From a virus: DNA of 44,280 nucleotides. How positions within the stretch are numbered: the stretch's first letter is position 1; each line of letters starts with the position of its first letter. The stretch covers positions 13,803 to 58,082 of the IMG/VR virus record IMGVR_UViG_3300001472_000016; one strand, given 5' to 3'. The position numbers and the translations under genes are program-made. Under the pieces are notes generated by a model. The model did not search any database, had not been told where the DNA came from, and saw nothing but the letters and a program-made list of their open reading frames with translations. This document shows positions 11,701 through 19,718 of the stretch, in pieces.

Positions 11701-14700
11701 TATTAATGGTACTTGTTTTACTACTGCAGGATCAGTACTTTTAAATTGACTATTTAGTTCTTTTAATGATTCACTAATTCTGATCATATCTTTAAAAAAA
11801 TCTTGAGCAGCTTCTTCTACAATATTTTCTTTCCAATTTTTACCTGCTTCTGTTTTAAATAAAATATTATCTGTGTTTAAAAACTCTGCAAGAATTTTAT
11901 CTTTTATAATATTGTCTAAAGTATTTCTGTTAGTACCCATTCTTTTGAATACCCCATTCTCTTTTATAATAGTAGAATAGTATAAGAAATTTTTATTTCC
12001 TATAGAAAGCCATAAGCTACGGCCAATATTTCTAGTATCACTTTTATCATATTTACTTATCTCTTCTAAAATATCTTTTGCCCAGGGTCTATTAACTTTT
12101 TCTAGCCTTGCTATCATAGTTTCGTAGCTATAGCTATTAGAAATTTGACCAATTAGATGCCCAAAAACTTTATTACCGTCTTCATAAATAAGCTGATTAT
12201 GCATGTTATAAACTCGACCACCTTTTTCATTTCTTTTTGGAATTCTATTTAAGAATCTTTTTAAGATCTGACTTACATTTTCTTTAGGATTTACTTCTAT
12301 AGAATTAGTCATTGCTACTGCGTCACCAGTAGTTTCTTCTTTTAAGAAAGCATCTAATTCATTTTCTGAATTAACTGCAGGATCTTCATTTAAATCAACT
12401 TTATCATTAATAGAACTATTTCCATTAAAAGTTATATTAAGATTATACCTAGCTTTTAGATCTGCTAAAAAAGATTCTAATAAAGGAGTAGATTCTTTAA
12501 ATTGTAATTTACTATTTACTACTAAAGGATTACCTTCTGGTGTTGTAGCTAATGCTTTATTGTCATTAGTTAAAACACTTAACAAACTAGAATAAGCTTC
12601 AGTCAATTCTTTATTATTAATACTCTTAGCTCCTTTACGTAAAGACACAACACGAGTTAATATAGAAGCCATTAAATTAGATACTCCTATTTTATTTATA
12701 ATTTGTGAATCAGAAATACTAGTATCTTCTAATCCATTTTCTTTTCTATAAACTTCTAAATTTTGAAACATTAAGCTAGTTAAAGTTTGCAAAGAAGCTT
12801 CTAATTCTAGTGCACTATTAAATTTTCTTTGAGGACTTGTGACTCTTTCAGATACTCTACTCATTTGTCTTACAGAAGTATCTAATGCGGTATTTTTAAA
12901 TTCTATTTTATCTGCATAGTAACCAGTATTAATATCTTCAAATAAAGTATCAATATCTATAGCACTGTTTTGTTTATAGAACACATTAAGCATTCTGTTT
13001 AATCCTTTAAAAAATTTAGGAATTTCTTTTAAATTAGCAGAAGCAGCGCTAAAAGCATCGTATGTAGGTATTCCTGTTAATGAAGATTTTTTATCAGTTT
13101 TTAGTTGCGAACCAGTAAATTTTTCATTGTTATTAGCATAGTCCATAAACTCATCTGCTAAAAATTCTTCTAGCTCTAACCATGTCAATTCTTTTCCTGA
13201 CTCTAAAACTTTTGTTTTTAATTGAGGATATTTTAAATAAGCTTCATTAAGTATTTTAATTCGATCTTGTATAGGCAATGCTAAATTAAATACAACATGA
13301 AATGCTTCGTGAAAAGCTACTCCTGCAGGAGCATTGTGTTTAATTAAAATAGCCGCAGTGCTAAACAAACCAAAAAGCTCACTACCATTTTTATTTGCTT
13401 CTAAAAGCATTTGGTAAGTCTTAGCAGGTAAATATTCTTTTAATGTTTCAAAGTTTTTAAAAACTCTTACAGTACCATCTTTGCCACTTTTTCTTACAAA
13501 AGCTTTACCTAATATTTTTTTAAGATGTTCTAATTCTTTTTTCTTATCCCAAGTTTTTTGTTCTTCTAATTCTTCTTTTACTACTCTTTTTTCTCTAACA
13601 TCATTTTCTCCTAATTGATTTCCAGTTTCAGCCTCAATGTCATCCATATCATCAAAAAGATCACTAGATTCATTTGCTGGTTCTACTTTTTGTTTACTAT
13701 CGACTAATTGATCTAAATCAGTAACGCTACCAGGATCTATACCTCCTATAGCATCTAGTTCTGTTTCTACTGCTAATTTAGAAATCTCAGCATTTTTTTG
13801 TTTAACTAATTTGTCTTTAAAAAATAACTGATCTACTATCTTTGTTTGGCCTTCTGTTAAATCAAACTTACCAACAACTTGATAAGTTCCATTAGAATTT
13901 ACTTTAACTAATTCTCTTTTTGCAATTTGTAATTGTCCGTCAAATCCTACTTCTGCATAAACTCTATAAGTTTTCTTTTTACGAACTACATTTCCTTCTT
14001 TATCTCTTTGTTCTTTTAATGTAATATATCTAACAGCAGTCATTGTTTCTGCATTAATAGCTTTATCTGCAGACATATCAAATATTCCTTTAGCTTCATC
14101 AGGTTTATTATTAGAATCTGCTTTAGGATTTGGAGTATCATTTTTAGATGAATTCTCAGTGCTATTAGCATTACCAGAACCAGAAGGTCCTAATGAGCTT
14201 GATAATTGTTTTTTAATTACTAAGTCTGCTTTAGGATTTACTACACTATAAGAAAGAATTAAGTTAGATGAATGAAAGAAATTACCGTCTTCTTGATATA
14301 AATCTGTTTTAATTACATTTTTATCTGCAATGTTTTTGTTGTAATCTCCTCTATTAATACGAGTATAGTCTACTCTATAGATACTATTTCCAATATACTC
14401 CTCAATAGTTTTTGTAGTACTCTCTCCTGTAGCATCTGTTATTTGTGCTACATATTTACCTTCGCTATTTTTTTCAAAATTAATAGCAGGTATATTTTGA
14501 TTATTTTTGACAATTCTTTGTAGAATATATTTACCATCTTTAAATTTAACATCATACATGTAAGTAATTCTGTTAATAGCTTTTTCAAAATCTTGTTTTT
14601 CTTTTAAATCTGCTTTTGGGTCACTTAAAAGTTTAAGGCCTTTTTGTACATCTTCCCAATCTTTAGTGTCTTGTATTTTATTAGTAAATAATTTAACAGG

Positions 14701-15048
14701 AAAAGCCCCACTAGTAGAATCTACTATCATAAAAACAGATCCTACTACTTCGGAATCTAAGTTATATAGAGCAGAAAATTGATCAGCAGACATACTATTT
14801 TTTAAGTCTTGTAGAATTTTATACCCAACACTTCCTTTAGTAGGGCCATCTTTTGCATCATCTTTTTTACCTACACCAGGACCATCTAATAAATTACCGT
14901 TTACCCATAACCCTTCATTAGTGGCTACTAATAAAGTAAGTTTTTTATTATACTTCCCAGGTTTCTTTTTTCTAGATTCTTCTAAAACTGCAAGAGGATT
15001 TCTTTTAACAGGTATTGAATTATAAACAGTTTCCCCGTTTTCATTCAT
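5770..15048 (-). CDS. virion-packaged multisubunit-type RNA polymerase (DFDID) fused to a zincin domain
   Basis: This 3,092-residue protein (9.3 kb) is the largest gene here. Residues 2098-2102 are DFDID (bases 8743-8757), the catalytic loop reported for the crAss-like virion RNA polymerase of Cellulophaga phage phi14:2; cellular beta-prime has DFDGD. Forty residues earlier, NRIPT (2058-2062) matches NRAPT of beta-prime, where the spacing is about 36, and an I-x-F-x-P-like step and a Gly lie between. This supports a double-psi beta-barrel polymerase core that would transcribe early phage genes after ejection. Separately, H580-E-A-F-H584 (bases 13297-13311), inside GVAFHEAFHVVF, is a zincin metalloprotease signature. 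The N-terminal 570 residues are unassigned. The start overlaps the upstream 84-residue gene in ATGAATGA, implying translational coupling. The polymerase call is strong; protease activity is inferred. Confidence 0.93.
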   Translation of the reverse strand: MNENGETVYNSIPVKRNPLAVLEESRKKKPGKYNKKLTLLVATNEGLWVNGNLLDGPGVGKKDDAKDGPTKGSVGYKILQDLKNSMSADQFSALYNLDSEVVGSVFMIVDSTSGAFPVKLFTNKIQDTKDWEDVQKGLKLLSDPKADLKEKQDFEKAINRITYMYDVKFKDGKYILQRIVKNNQNIPAINFEKNSEGKYVAQITDATGESTTKTIEEYIGNSIYRVDYTRINRGDYNKNIADKNVIKTDLYQEDGNFFHSSNLILSYSVVNPKADLVIKKQLSSSLGPSGSGNANSTENSSKNDTPNPKADSNNKPDEAKGIFDMSADKAINAETMTAVRYITLKEQRDKEGNVVRKKKTYRVYAEVGFDGQLQIAKRELVKVNSNGTYQVVGKFDLTEGQTKIVDQLFFKDKLVKQKNAEISKLAVETELDAIGGIDPGSVTDLDQLVDSKQKVEPANESSDLFDDMDDIEAETGNQLGENDVREKRVVKEELEEQKTWDKKKELEHLKKILGKAFVRKSGKDGTVRVFKNFETLKEYLPAKTYQMLLEANKNGSELFGLFSTAAILIKHNAPAGVAFHEAFHVVFNLALPIQDRIKILNEAYLKYPQLKTKVLESGKELTWLELEEFLADEFMDYANNNEKFTGSQLKTDKKSSLTGIPTYDAFSAASANLKEIPKFFKGLNRMLNVFYKQNSAIDIDTLFEDINTGYYADKIEFKNTALDTSVRQMSRVSERVTSPQRKFNSALELEASLQTLTSLMFQNLEVYRKENGLEDTSISDSQIINKIGVSNLMASILTRVVSLRKGAKSINNKELTEAYSSLLSVLTNDNKALATTPEGNPLVVNSKLQFKESTPLLESFLADLKARYNLNITFNGNSSINDKVDLNEDPAVNSENELDAFLKEETTGDAVAMTNSIEVNPKENVSQILKRFLNRIPKRNEKGGRVYNMHNQLIYEDGNKVFGHLIGQISNSYSYETMIARLEKVNRPWAKDILEEISKYDKSDTRNIGRSLWLSIGNKNFLYYSTIIKENGVFKRMGTNRNTLDNIIKDKILAEFLNTDNILFKTEAGKNWKENIVEEAAQDFFKDMIRISESLKELNSQFKSTDPAVVKQVPLILEAIQKNPESLLSEKHKQKGKEDQLQRVVDYKLLNFKNLSKSLNKYNIELSPTQLENIYNPNLKNPQNSVENLQKLISVLVELSAGLSGGRYKRTRSTETRAFEYNEVFDRIPRNPFLSKEKQELTEEEIEKGAQEVSNKADNDLLNSLAAAMEPGLASEGLFAFRNMDGKTIYALIYSGQINKMLEQIKDPEEFQKILDKTGTLDNFVKQLPLVQELLDPDSEMNETGRNYMKLTILDGMREERKSQGVVYSRMSDQELFGTQIGMYINNQSKIKSEGFKAGRPSYFKLGIASDSPNIHFINAPSLEKKAIIDKLVQTARAEHSRILKVQNLEKNFAESKKDAVQNELLRIPNYVKNGKKWQTLSFLNNSEVGIATMKNGFNEAGIREAIEEFLTEDVTKEGGFFNKQFTELKEKGIIKSIADNGDVLFNSGIIDTRITSSSKINNTEFLKGYLLNQFYYNTQLNTLFGGDISFYKGTVDAQKRFKQLFSPGTYTLGEGNMDAVILDDIEELTEEKTLEVIDSIIEDSNLTDGEKRLTKEVWKQKHNITDAATILSLRRRKEILEDLDRWTPEMEESYKRIERGEDTLEDFHTVNSNPFASPAKPFFYTVRNINGTRVPLQIKNAEFVPTPAFALQKEGDAYKYPKLAALYLDLNGGKNLKGQEVQPKFDVAMFATAVKVGAVANNVTIDNKGDYKYTFNSYQEVDGEFKINEGFNVIQIDKADYRSQQETPPHFIDDRSNFSTQTRNIIIQDLDPNPDNKYDLSNGDLRSGEETAMLFQEIVSNDLERDYNKIRDEFLLANGDLNYETLLPILATAAKDRGYGPSYLEAIKPVKNSKGEIRSFLPLYHPKINYQTQALVNSIIRNRVTKQKINGGQVANFTSYGVSDKLNMTIENGGITLKAIMPWTSAKFFPTDENGNVDIKKLQETEAGRELLEIVANRIPTEDKYSIFNIKIVGFSPESMGGQIILPREITTIAGLDFDIDKLFFMMKNFYYKNGEIKIDRFVDKIETEEEQENLARNIYSSLASYTRYLDTIGIRGSQKELKIQKYKKESKESAQRQKDSEKFSQQIEAVDNFLKALTEQEEDFEFTVDEQFYSEEQIKELNNIKSFLATQPSQNIIRLNSKKASDNKKIDIMKGILKNKYTTPMILQTGNFETLHAYASRIRLLRAGKTEEAKLKGKALIEAANKLDEDNDFNINYPSTQLELFRRNMDGRDLTGIFANHTSHHAKAQHTNLKLKEAITINKKKYINLNKSIVNGTRVSRTLAVKDAAVVDNAKEPLAGFLNINYFTADTVALSDRLGVSEGFTYALINQPIILRLTREFFNDPGTFNPGGMIYDLKGDLVEKIQKASGRKFEEIYEAVKKRLNTLDTKQLEETLKAPSIQNTDYLMNQLVALTLFENLYNIGSELGTGVQAARVDTQALNPTNAENFTVIQKQKKTVQKEQDPEKGNYIEGLSEIFVPGRSSTQIMIPSFNEFGILKPTSDITEKIFPSVGTYNENEARFDYSFLGTMKQELADELKSSGLINEKHARLIDTQFINYIATGYSFFDASQSKDILTKTPDKLRKIRQALQNLNSQLSKAVNDNLEGIDNRKAFLRFVNDLEIKDKEKGIPLEKRIVYYNSGKGKEDFQTMEVIWEQMLHSSNPVIKDFALDLVKYSFFSNGYGYGPYSIADLIPPSFWGDEYQAKLNADGSTFNEYMETIFRDLKNNSLDESKTSVNSERFKKQLVQAFGRSPGLVKTTQVKLLTATQKAKNKLSKDSDVREFVRLADSGRVGDMSGNVLINTAKNKDFLNEDTKKPLKYVRRYIKPLVDPITQKRGAYQLYELTATEYVNPSTSVLTYSPIPMTSISNVVLNLDMNNDITKPWLDKSKSKSSLETTLDNNSTDTRSQKDVKETKTEPESTTVPSVTNKKEEGPKKETKKDNSGLFEEGPVDPYNYTYREEVEENGMTEKDWNTLSKKEKQNFLDCKGL

Positions 15049-15295
15049 ATTCGCTTTCTTCTTCTGTTTGAGTATTTAGATTTTTACCTCTTTGAACTTT
15101 TCTAAGTATGCTTAGTTCTAGAGGATTTCTAGTTTCAACAGTAGAATTTTTAATTAAAGATTCGTCTAAAGGAAAGTCTTGTTTAAACTCAACTACTCCA
15201 TCACGTATTAATTGATCTATTAGTCCATTTTCTAAAATAGATTTAAATTCTTCTTCTGATCTGAATTCACCGTCATACCAATATCTACAAGCCAT
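15041..15295 (-). CDS. small protein coupled to the RNA polymerase gene (84 aa)
   Basis: This 84-residue acidic protein begins MACRYWYDGEFRSEEEF. Short proteins or N-terminal segments with a similar aromatic/Glu start and an ENGLIDQLI-like helix occur, to my memory, next to the large proteins of crAss-like phages; this is a recollection and was not searched. The middle ends in a basic patch (LRKVQRGKN) and the tail is acidic. There is no membrane segment. Its TGA overlaps the polymerase ATG by 8 bp (ATGAATGA), so ribosomes finishing it could start the giant polymerase. It may be a separate subunit or a detached N-terminal piece of the polymerase. Confidence 0.8.
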   Translation of the reverse strand: MACRYWYDGEFRSEEEFKSILENGLIDQLIRDGVVEFKQDFPLDESLIKNSTVETRNPLELSILRKVQRGKNLNTQTEEESEYE

Positions 15296-15309
15296 TATTT
15301 AGATTTTAT

Positions 15310-15330
15310 CAAATTTACGGATTTTTAATT
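15310..15330 (-). promoter_or_regulatory. possible conserved leader element before the polymerase operon segment
   Basis: On the minus strand AATTAAAAATCCGTA (15316-15330) spans the stop of the 1,462-residue gene and lies 20 bp before the next ATG. A near copy without one T (AATTAAAAACCGTA, 26780-26793) lies 21 bp before the 1,301-residue gene. The adjoining TAAATTTG (15310-15317) fits the Bacteroidota -7 consensus TAnnTTTG, but no TTG box is at the usual distance. It could be a leader or weak promoter element, or chance. Confidence 0.25.
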
Positions 15331-18300
15331 ACATTTCTTTTCGCCAATAGTTCTTTCTATTTCCCCATCCATTTCTTTTAAATTTGGTTCTAATGCAGTT
15401 ATTTCTATTTGGCCTAAAATATTTTCAAAGTAATTGTCAATAGCTTTTCTTCTAGCACTCTGTTCTACTTCTGTTTCAACCTCACTAGTTTGTGTTGGCT
15501 GAGATTTTAAAGCATCTAGTTCTGCGTCATATGCAGCGTTAATTTCTTCTTCTACAGTTGTATTTGATCCAGCAAGCTTTTCAATTTTTCTTCCTTTTGA
15601 ATTTATATATATCCAAAATCCTGGACTTTTTAAAGCCGCTTTAAAAGATTTTTCTCTTCTTTTTTCTATGTCAGCTTTCTTAGCTTCTATATCTGGTGTA
15701 GTAGTTTCTTTAGTTTCTGTTTTAGGAGCAACAGTAGCTTCGTATCCTTTAAAATCTGTTTCAGTAGTAGCTATTTCTATAAAACCTGTATCAGGATTTA
15801 CGCTACCTTTTGCTATTGCTGCTCTAAGATTAGCTAATTTTGGAGATATGCCTTCTCTTCTTTTGTAAGATTGTTCTCCTGTTTCAGGATCTGTTATTAC
15901 TTCTAAAGAAGCAGGAATTCTTCCATAAAAAGTTTCAGCACCTGTTTTAGAATCAACATATATAATGTCAATACTTCTATAACCTGGGTCAACATCAGCA
16001 GTTCCAAATTCATTTTGAGAATATCTTAACTTTACTTTAGGTTTTTGTTCTCTTATTTGTTCTAATGTTAAAGTATTTGGATCATTAACTGCAGACTTAT
16101 CTAAAGGCTGGTCAGTTTTCATATCTTCAAACTTACCGTCTTTTCTTATAGCTTTTCCTTTACCTTTAAATTTTTTATCATTAGTAACAGATATTATAAA
16201 ACTATCCGTAGCTACACCTTTATAATATGTATTTTCATTACTAAATATATCTAATAAATCTGTTTGATTTACTTCGCTTGCTTGGTTATTAGGAGCAAAA
16301 GCATTATTTATATTAATCTGTTCTGGAGCTGCGTTATTAAGATTTGGATCAGGTCCAGGAGTTTTGCCTTGGTAATCTGCAATAATATCAAACAAAGTTT
16401 CTGATACTATTTGTTCTATACTAGCACCATCAAAGAAAGTATCTGTTTCTAGATGTTTTAAACTTGGTATACTATCTATATCTTGTAAACCAGGTATTGC
16501 TCCATTTAAACGATCTTTAATTAATTGAAAAGCATTTGGAAATTTTTCTAAAAGTTTGACTACTACATCACTGTCTAAATTACTGTAGGCTATAGTACCT
16601 TCTGTAGATGTAGCTAACTCGTCTAAAGCTTGTATTACACTTTCTAATTCTTTAGTTTGCTTATCACTAATTTTTTGTCTTAATTCTTCACTAGCTACTG
16701 ATCTTTTTTGATTATTAAGATCGTTAGCTGTATTACTTACATTACTACTAGTTGTAGAGCTTTTTGCTTTATTGATTTGCTCTTCTTGCAAAGCTATAGC
16801 AGTTTCCATAGCTTCTTGCACCATAAGTTCTTTTTCACTTTCTAAATAAAGAGTAAACTCTTGCGCCCCCTCTTTAGTCATAAGCATATTATAAAAAGCA
16901 GCTGCTTTAGCTTTCTTATCTTTTAGCTTAAAAAGATCAGTAACAATATCTTTAATTTGTGTTCTGGCAAAATTATATTGATTAGGATTTTTTTCTTTAA
17001 TGTCTGCAAGTATTTGAGATACTGCAAATTGAACTTTGTCTTTTGTATTTGCAAATTTAGGATCAGTAGATTTAACTTCAGTACCGTCTTCTAAAGTTAT
17101 ACTAGTAGTTTCTTGGCCTACAACAAATCTTACAAAATTCTTATCATTTATAAAAGCAGATAATCCACTTTCTCCTACTAAGTCTCTTAACTGTTCTGTT
17201 AATTCTTTTTCTCTTTTTTCTATATTTTCTGCAGAAGATGTTAAGAATGTTAATTGATTTCTCAATTGCATTTTTAATCTTTCTTTTAAAATATATTGTT
17301 CTTGCTCAGAAGCATCTTCAAATTCTTTTTGTACAAAAGCTTCTAATTTACTATCAACGTTTCCTTTTCCGCTCAATAAACTTTTATCCGCACCTACAGC
17401 ACTTCTAACAGGAGTACCATAAGACACTGATCCTAAAAACTTTTTATTAAATACTTTGTCTACAAAACGTCTTTCATAATTTAATAAGTCTTCAGTTTTT
17501 TCTGTAGCTTTAATTATACCTTCAGCATTGTTTCTAGCAGTTTCAATTATTTTCTTTTTTTGTTCTCCTGTATATTGAAACTCTTGATCTTTGTGTGCAT
17601 AAGTTTTATTAAATTCTTCTAGACCCATTTCTTCTAATGCATCTAAATCTTGGAAAATAGTATCTGCAATTCCTGTTTCTATTCTAGTAGAAACAAAATT
17701 ATAAAAAGCTTCATGCTCTTTATTTTTATAATTAAAAATATCTCCTTTTTCTAGAGCTTTATCCATTTCTGCTTGTATGCCTACTCCTTTAAGCATATTT
17801 TCAAGACTCTTTTGCAAAGCTACATTAGTACTTACAGCATTATAAATGTCGGCTTGATTTTGTGCTTTTTCCATTTTAGCACCAGTATCTTGCCATCCTT
17901 CATAAAAACCACCATACCATGTCCATCCCATTCTCCGCTTTCCTGCAGCTCTTTCTTGAGCACTACGCATTCTAACACCAGGTAAACCTAACATACCCAT
18001 AAGTCCTCCTATAGCAATACTATCTTGTCCCTCTACAGATTTAAAATATTCTTTTGCAGAATGAGCCATAGTAGGTAAAAACTCATTTAACGTTTCTCTT
18101 GAAGGATCTGTAAATTGAGAAGAATAATAATTAGAATATCCTTCTTCAAAAACTCCTTGACTAAATTCTTCAAAACTTTCTCCTAATCCTCTAGCAGCAG
18201 TAGGTAATATTACTCTACCATAGGCTTTAGCAGCAAAACCTCTTTCAGCTCCTCTTGCTACCATTTTGCCTCCAACCATTTTAGTTCCTGTTAAAGGATT

Positions 18301-19713
18301 TATTTTTTGGCCAGCTTTTCTTAATAGCCCTTGGCCTAACCTATAACTAGAATTAAATATTCTAGGAAACTGTAACATGTTAGAAAATCCTACTAAAGGA
18401 ACATTAGAAAACCAAGCCAACTCTCCAGCATTTTCAGCATTGTTTTGTATTTTAATTCTGTCTTTTTTTGGAATATCTTTTTCTAATTCAGCAAGTACTT
18501 GAGTTTCAGTAATACTTAAATTACCAAACTCATCCATATTATCTCGAATAATATTTTCATACTTCTGCTTTAATCCTTTCTTAACTCCTATATCTGAATT
18601 AATATAATTACGAATTGATTTGTCTTTAGTACTTTGATAAGTATCTCTAGCTATTAAACTAGATTCATATCCTGCTGTACGAACCATAGTAGTTGCTGTA
18701 CCTATTCCTTTCTGAAACTTAGCAGTTAAAGGTATAATTTTTGCCATATTATACATATCAGCAACTGTATCTAATCCTCTTGCTACCCTAATTCCTTTAG
18801 AAAAAGTTCTTGTTCCATAAGCAGCTAATCTTGCAGTATTAGCTATTAATGATGCTCCACCAGTAGGAGCTGCTAATAGTCCTGCTACTGTTTCTGTAAG
18901 TATAGCTCCTGCTATAAATGAAGCAGCAGGAATAACATCATTGTTTATAGATTTCATAGGATTATCTGCCATCCTTGCAAAAAAGTTTTTTTGCTTTCCA
19001 TCTTCTCCAGGCTGAGTATAATCATACCCTCCGTATACTACATAATGTTTATCTGTCCATTGATCCATTTTGTCCCATTGATCGAACAAAGTGTTGTTAA
19101 ATATATTTTCAGCATTCCAAGTAACAAGACCTTTTGCTAATCCATATACTAAAGGAATTAAACTTGTAACTGCTACAGTAGTTTTTCCTAAAAATTTTTG
19201 TAAAGTATTTCCTGCTGCATCAAAAAATCCTTGATCAGCATCTAATTTATCTACAAACTTTTTTAATTGAACATCATAATTTTGTTTTCTAAAATTATAA
19301 AGATCTTTTAATTCATCTGCAAAAGTTATTCCTTGAACATCTGGGTCTAAAAGATCTACCATATTAGAACCATGTTGTCTAATATATTCAGCACGTTCAT
19401 TAGGGTCAGGAATTGCTTTTGCTAAATCAAAAGGAACATATGCTCCATCTATAGCATCACTTATCTCTTTATTAAAAGTAAAGTCTGTGCCTCTAATAGC
19501 AGGACTTTTTTGAGAAGAAAGAGATGCAGCATTTAATCCTGCCAAAGTTTGATCTCTTTGTGTTTCTGGTAAAAGAAAAGCATCTGAAGATTTTATATCA
19601 TCTTTAGAAGATTCAATTATAGGATTACTATCAGGCTCTCCTTTTGTGTCAGGAGTCCCTTCAGGATTAGCTGTATCTATTCCTTTTAAATTTAATTCTT
19701 TCTCGTCAGCCAT
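15325..19713 (-). CDS. large virion cargo/ejection protein with membrane segments (1,462 aa)
   Basis: I do not recognise an enzymatic domain in this 1,462-residue protein. The N-terminal 60 residues are polar and probably disordered. Two hydrophobic segments are clear: about residues 178-196 (TTVAVTSLIPLVYGLAKGL) and 259-283 (VIPAASFIAGAILTETVAG), the second followed by an Ala/Gly-rich stretch. A short Gly-rich hydrophobic piece (IAIGGLMGMLGLPG) lies near 567-580. The middle, roughly residues 640-1020, is highly charged and helical. Such a mix is typical of internal ejection proteins that contact the host membrane. It sits 5 bp after the 1,043-residue gene and 29 bp before the 84-residue gene, inside the giant-gene block. 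Packaging with the polymerase is inferred from context. Confidence 0.72.
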   Translation of the reverse strand: MADEKELNLKGIDTANPEGTPDTKGEPDSNPIIESSKDDIKSSDAFLLPETQRDQTLAGLNAASLSSQKSPAIRGTDFTFNKEISDAIDGAYVPFDLAKAIPDPNERAEYIRQHGSNMVDLLDPDVQGITFADELKDLYNFRKQNYDVQLKKFVDKLDADQGFFDAAGNTLQKFLGKTTVAVTSLIPLVYGLAKGLVTWNAENIFNNTLFDQWDKMDQWTDKHYVVYGGYDYTQPGEDGKQKNFFARMADNPMKSINNDVIPAASFIAGAILTETVAGLLAAPTGGASLIANTARLAAYGTRTFSKGIRVARGLDTVADMYNMAKIIPLTAKFQKGIGTATTMVRTAGYESSLIARDTYQSTKDKSIRNYINSDIGVKKGLKQKYENIIRDNMDEFGNLSITETQVLAELEKDIPKKDRIKIQNNAENAGELAWFSNVPLVGFSNMLQFPRIFNSSYRLGQGLLRKAGQKINPLTGTKMVGGKMVARGAERGFAAKAYGRVILPTAARGLGESFEEFSQGVFEEGYSNYYSSQFTDPSRETLNEFLPTMAHSAKEYFKSVEGQDSIAIGGLMGMLGLPGVRMRSAQERAAGKRRMGWTWYGGFYEGWQDTGAKMEKAQNQADIYNAVSTNVALQKSLENMLKGVGIQAEMDKALEKGDIFNYKNKEHEAFYNFVSTRIETGIADTIFQDLDALEEMGLEEFNKTYAHKDQEFQYTGEQKKKIIETARNNAEGIIKATEKTEDLLNYERRFVDKVFNKKFLGSVSYGTPVRSAVGADKSLLSGKGNVDSKLEAFVQKEFEDASEQEQYILKERLKMQLRNQLTFLTSSAENIEKREKELTEQLRDLVGESGLSAFINDKNFVRFVVGQETTSITLEDGTEVKSTDPKFANTKDKVQFAVSQILADIKEKNPNQYNFARTQIKDIVTDLFKLKDKKAKAAAFYNMLMTKEGAQEFTLYLESEKELMVQEAMETAIALQEEQINKAKSSTTSSNVSNTANDLNNQKRSVASEELRQKISDKQTKELESVIQALDELATSTEGTIAYSNLDSDVVVKLLEKFPNAFQLIKDRLNGAIPGLQDIDSIPSLKHLETDTFFDGASIEQIVSETLFDIIADYQGKTPGPDPNLNNAAPEQININNAFAPNNQASEVNQTDLLDIFSNENTYYKGVATDSFIISVTNDKKFKGKGKAIRKDGKFEDMKTDQPLDKSAVNDPNTLTLEQIREQKPKVKLRYSQNEFGTADVDPGYRSIDIIYVDSKTGAETFYGRIPASLEVITDPETGEQSYKRREGISPKLANLRAAIAKGSVNPDTGFIEIATTETDFKGYEATVAPKTETKETTTPDIEAKKADIEKRREKSFKAALKSPGFWIYINSKGRKIEKLAGSNTTVEEEINAAYDAELDALKSQPTQTSEVETEVEQSARRKAIDNYFENILGQIEITALEPNLKEMDGEIERTIGEKKCN

Positions 19714-19718
19714 AATTA

